A stretch of DNA of 52,949 bases, from the NCBI GenBank assembly GCA_013215505.1, contig JABSQZ010000029.1, positions 1 to 52,949 of the forward strand. Direction: 5' to 3'. The DNA comes from Oceanospirillaceae bacterium (GTDB lineage Bacteria > Pseudomonadota > Gammaproteobacteria > Pseudomonadales > Balneatricaceae). Made by a program: the position numbers and the translations under genes. This document shows, in pieces, positions 51,333-52,949 of the stretch; the stretch's first letter is position 1, and every line of letters begins with the position of its first letter. The notes beneath the pieces are model-generated. The model saw only the letters and a program-made list of their open reading frames with translations, was not told the DNA's origin and did not search any database.

Positions 51333-52949
51333 CTACTTTTGCAGATCGTCCATTAGCTTCTGTAATTCAATAGCGGCGTGGTCGAATTCAAAATCATCCA
51401 CGAGTTTTCGTATCGTTGTTAGATTATCTGGAAATGATTCTCCAAGTACGTTTTCAAGCTCTGAATGGCTTTGCATGGAGTTTCCATCTCCCATCTGCAG
51501 CTTCTTTAACAGGATATTACTAAGTGACTTTGCGCTATCCCAATCTATAGGTGCGTCAGCCGTTCCAGAAGTTGAGTTACTAGCTGATTCTTCGTCTACA
51601 GAAATTGCCCCCAGACTAGTGATGATGATTTCAAACTCGACTGCGAAGAGATCAACCAAGGTTGAATCAGATTGGTTGTTTTTGAACAGGATTTCTAATT
51701 TTCTCGCATATATAACCAGTTGGTTTGCACCCAGGTTACCTATTGATCCAATAAGGCCGTGGACCAAGTAAGCCGCCTCCCCATAGGACTTTGCTTCAAT
51801 CATCTGCATGAGCGTGGAGATGACGTCTTTTTTCTCATGGTAAAAATCGCGCAGTAATTTTAGCAATAAAGCTTCGTTGCCATTGACGCGTAATAAAGCG
51901 CTTTGCAGATCAAACCCCATCAATTTTTTGGGTAGTGAGGTAAGGATGCTAGGGACAGAATCCGTTTCACATCGATGATATATTTCCCGAAATGCGGGCC
52001 TGATCCACAACACTAAAGTGTCAAATAGTTCATCTGGGGAAATCGGCTTGTTAATATGCCCATTCATGCCGACTTGTAGACTTTTGTTATGGTCTTCTTT
52101 CATCGCATTGGCTGTCACTGCAATAATAGGAAGCTCATACCCTAAATTCAATTTTCGGATTTCTAGTGTTGCAGTATGTCCATCCATTTCGGGCATTTGA
52201 ATATCCATTAAAATAATATCATATTGATTCTTTTGCACCGCTTGCACGGCTTCTAACCCGTTACTGGCAATATCTACATGAAGCCCATGCCCTTCTAATA
52301 ATTCGCGGGCAACTTGCTGATTTGTTTCAATATCTTCGACCAGTAATACCTTTGCGCCAAGGATTTGCGAGAGTGCTTGATCATCTCTTTTTGGCAGGTG
52401 ATGGACAGTTATGTCATCGTCTACTTTCAGCCCCATGGCTTTTTGTATGGTATTCAGCAGCACTGTGGGTTGGACCGGTTTTAGCAGATACCCTTCTAAA
52501 TTGTTGCTGCCAACTTCATTCATAACTTTGGACTGCTCATAGGCACTGACCATAATAATAGCGGGAAGGGGAGTTGAGCTTTTCAAGTCCCTGATGCGGC
52601 CTGCGCATTCCAATCCATCCATTCCGGGCATGCGCCAATCCATCAGTATGAGGTCAAAATAATCACTGTCCTGACCTTGTTGCCCGGCAATCATGGAATA
52701 GGCATCTTCGCCATTTTCCGCCGTTTGCGCATTCATCCCAAAACCCTGAACTAAGGAGCTGAGAATAATGCGCGAGGCCTCGTTGTCATCGACAATTAAT
52801 ACGCGCTTGTTTTTTAATTTTGCTATGGATTGAGTCGATACCGTGTTTTCCTGATCTATCCCAAAGTGACTGGTGAAAGAAAATGTGGATCCTGTGCCTT
52901 TTTCACTTTTGACAGAGATTTCTCCATCCATTAGCTGCACCAGTTGTTT
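51333..52949 (-). CDS. Hybrid sensor histidine kinase, C-terminal part (REC-REC-HPt), runs off right edge
   Basis: The frame is open to the edge, so the sensor and dimerisation parts lie outside. The visible 538 residues begin in the last part of the ATPase domain (KQLVQLMDGEISVKSEKGTG), then REC1 (phosphoacceptor in LILMDWRMPGMDG, about 100), REC2 (LMDIQMPEMDG, about 245), and a C-terminal HPt domain with LVHGLIGSIGNLGA supplying the phosphorylatable His (about 395). This is an ArcB/BarA-like phosphorelay layout. Same operon as the PleD-like regulator. Confidence 0.95.
   Translation of the reverse strand, partial: KQLVQLMDGEISVKSEKGTGSTFSFTSHFGIDQENTVSTQSIAKLKNKRVLIVDDNEASRIILSSLVQGFGMNAQTAENGEDAYSMIAGQQGQDSDYFDLILMDWRMPGMDGLECAGRIRDLKSSTPLPAIIMVSAYEQSKVMNEVGSNNLEGYLLKPVQPTVLLNTIQKAMGLKVDDDITVHHLPKRDDQALSQILGAKVLLVEDIETNQQVARELLEGHGLHVDIASNGLEAVQAVQKNQYDIILMDIQMPEMDGHTATLEIRKLNLGYELPIIAVTANAMKEDHNKSLQVGMNGHINKPISPDELFDTLVLWIRPAFREIYHRCETDSVPSILTSLPKKLMGFDLQSALLRVNGNEALLLKLLRDFYHEKKDVISTLMQMIEAKSYGEAAYLVHGLIGSIGNLGANQLVIYARKLEILFKNNQSDSTLVDLFAVEFEIIITSLGAISVDEESASNSTSGTADAPIDWDSAKSLSNILLKKLQMGDGNSMQSHSELENVLGESFPDNLTTIRKLVDDFEFDHAAIELQKLMDDLQK

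Overview
The window looks like chromosomal DNA of a marine-type gammaproteobacterium, probably an Alteromonadales-like organism. This is an inference from gene content: many MocR, LysR, TetR and GntR regulators, lone periplasmic binding proteins of the SBP_bac_3 type, MlaA lipoprotein beside an alpha/beta hydrolase, monomeric NADP isocitrate dehydrogenase, GltS, CHASE3-GGDEF and PleD-like signalling proteins, and moderate to low GC with AT-rich spacers. No rRNA, tRNA, CRISPR array, integrase or transposase was recognised. The window is an accessory-rich patchwork with several decayed genes (about 2.6, 13.2, 21.6-23.0, 30.3-31.1 and 36.3 kb).

Layout. 1-3.7 kb: two solitary periplasmic binding proteins, a threonine-rich leader-like peptide and a dead gene. 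3.7-12.4 kb: a FadR-type GntR regulator divergent from a long plus-strand series: binding protein, permease, ATPase and second permease of a TauABC/SsuABC-like importer, then a fumarylpyruvate-hydrolase-like FAH protein, a TauE/SafE (TSUP) permease and monomeric isocitrate dehydrogenase. The likely theme is import of an unknown organic acid, cleavage to central metabolites and flow into the TCA cycle. Downstream of icd is a run of inverted repeats. 14-17.6 kb: a MocR regulator divergent from a DUF711 protein and a GNAT acetyltransferase, with a perfect 9+9 bp dyad between them. 17.6-21 kb: SDR oxidoreductase, autoregulated TetR, SRPBCC protein and an unknown small protein.

21-27 kb, all on the minus strand: a compact operon of a ParB-fold free-serine kinase (SbnI/SerK type), an MFS exporter and an SbnA-like PLP synthase, followed by LysR, a heptanucleotide repeat, an Old Yellow Enzyme gene ruined by a frameshift and a 312-bp MITE-like insertion, and its TetR. 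The kinase-synthase-exporter trio is the strongest candidate for an undescribed system: it would make O-phosphoserine, replace the phosphate with a nucleophile and export the resulting beta-substituted alanine. 27.6-33.3 kb: a binding protein, a CHASE3-GGDEF cyclase, a decayed binding protein, and LysR divergent from DUF1330 and a secreted unknown protein.

33.5-37 kb: a series of small exported or unknown proteins with no recognised family, a small membrane protein with a paralogue 8 kb away, and a 27-residue microprotein with a cousin at 48.3 kb. 37.4-43.7 kb: RND pump, adaptor, DUF3313 lipoprotein and GltS. 44-47.6 kb: the paralogue, MlaA and its hydrolase, and a lipoprotein-like protein. 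48.3-52.9 kb: microprotein plus 79-residue protein, a lone copper nitrite reductase, and a PleD-like regulator beside a hybrid histidine kinase that runs off the right edge.
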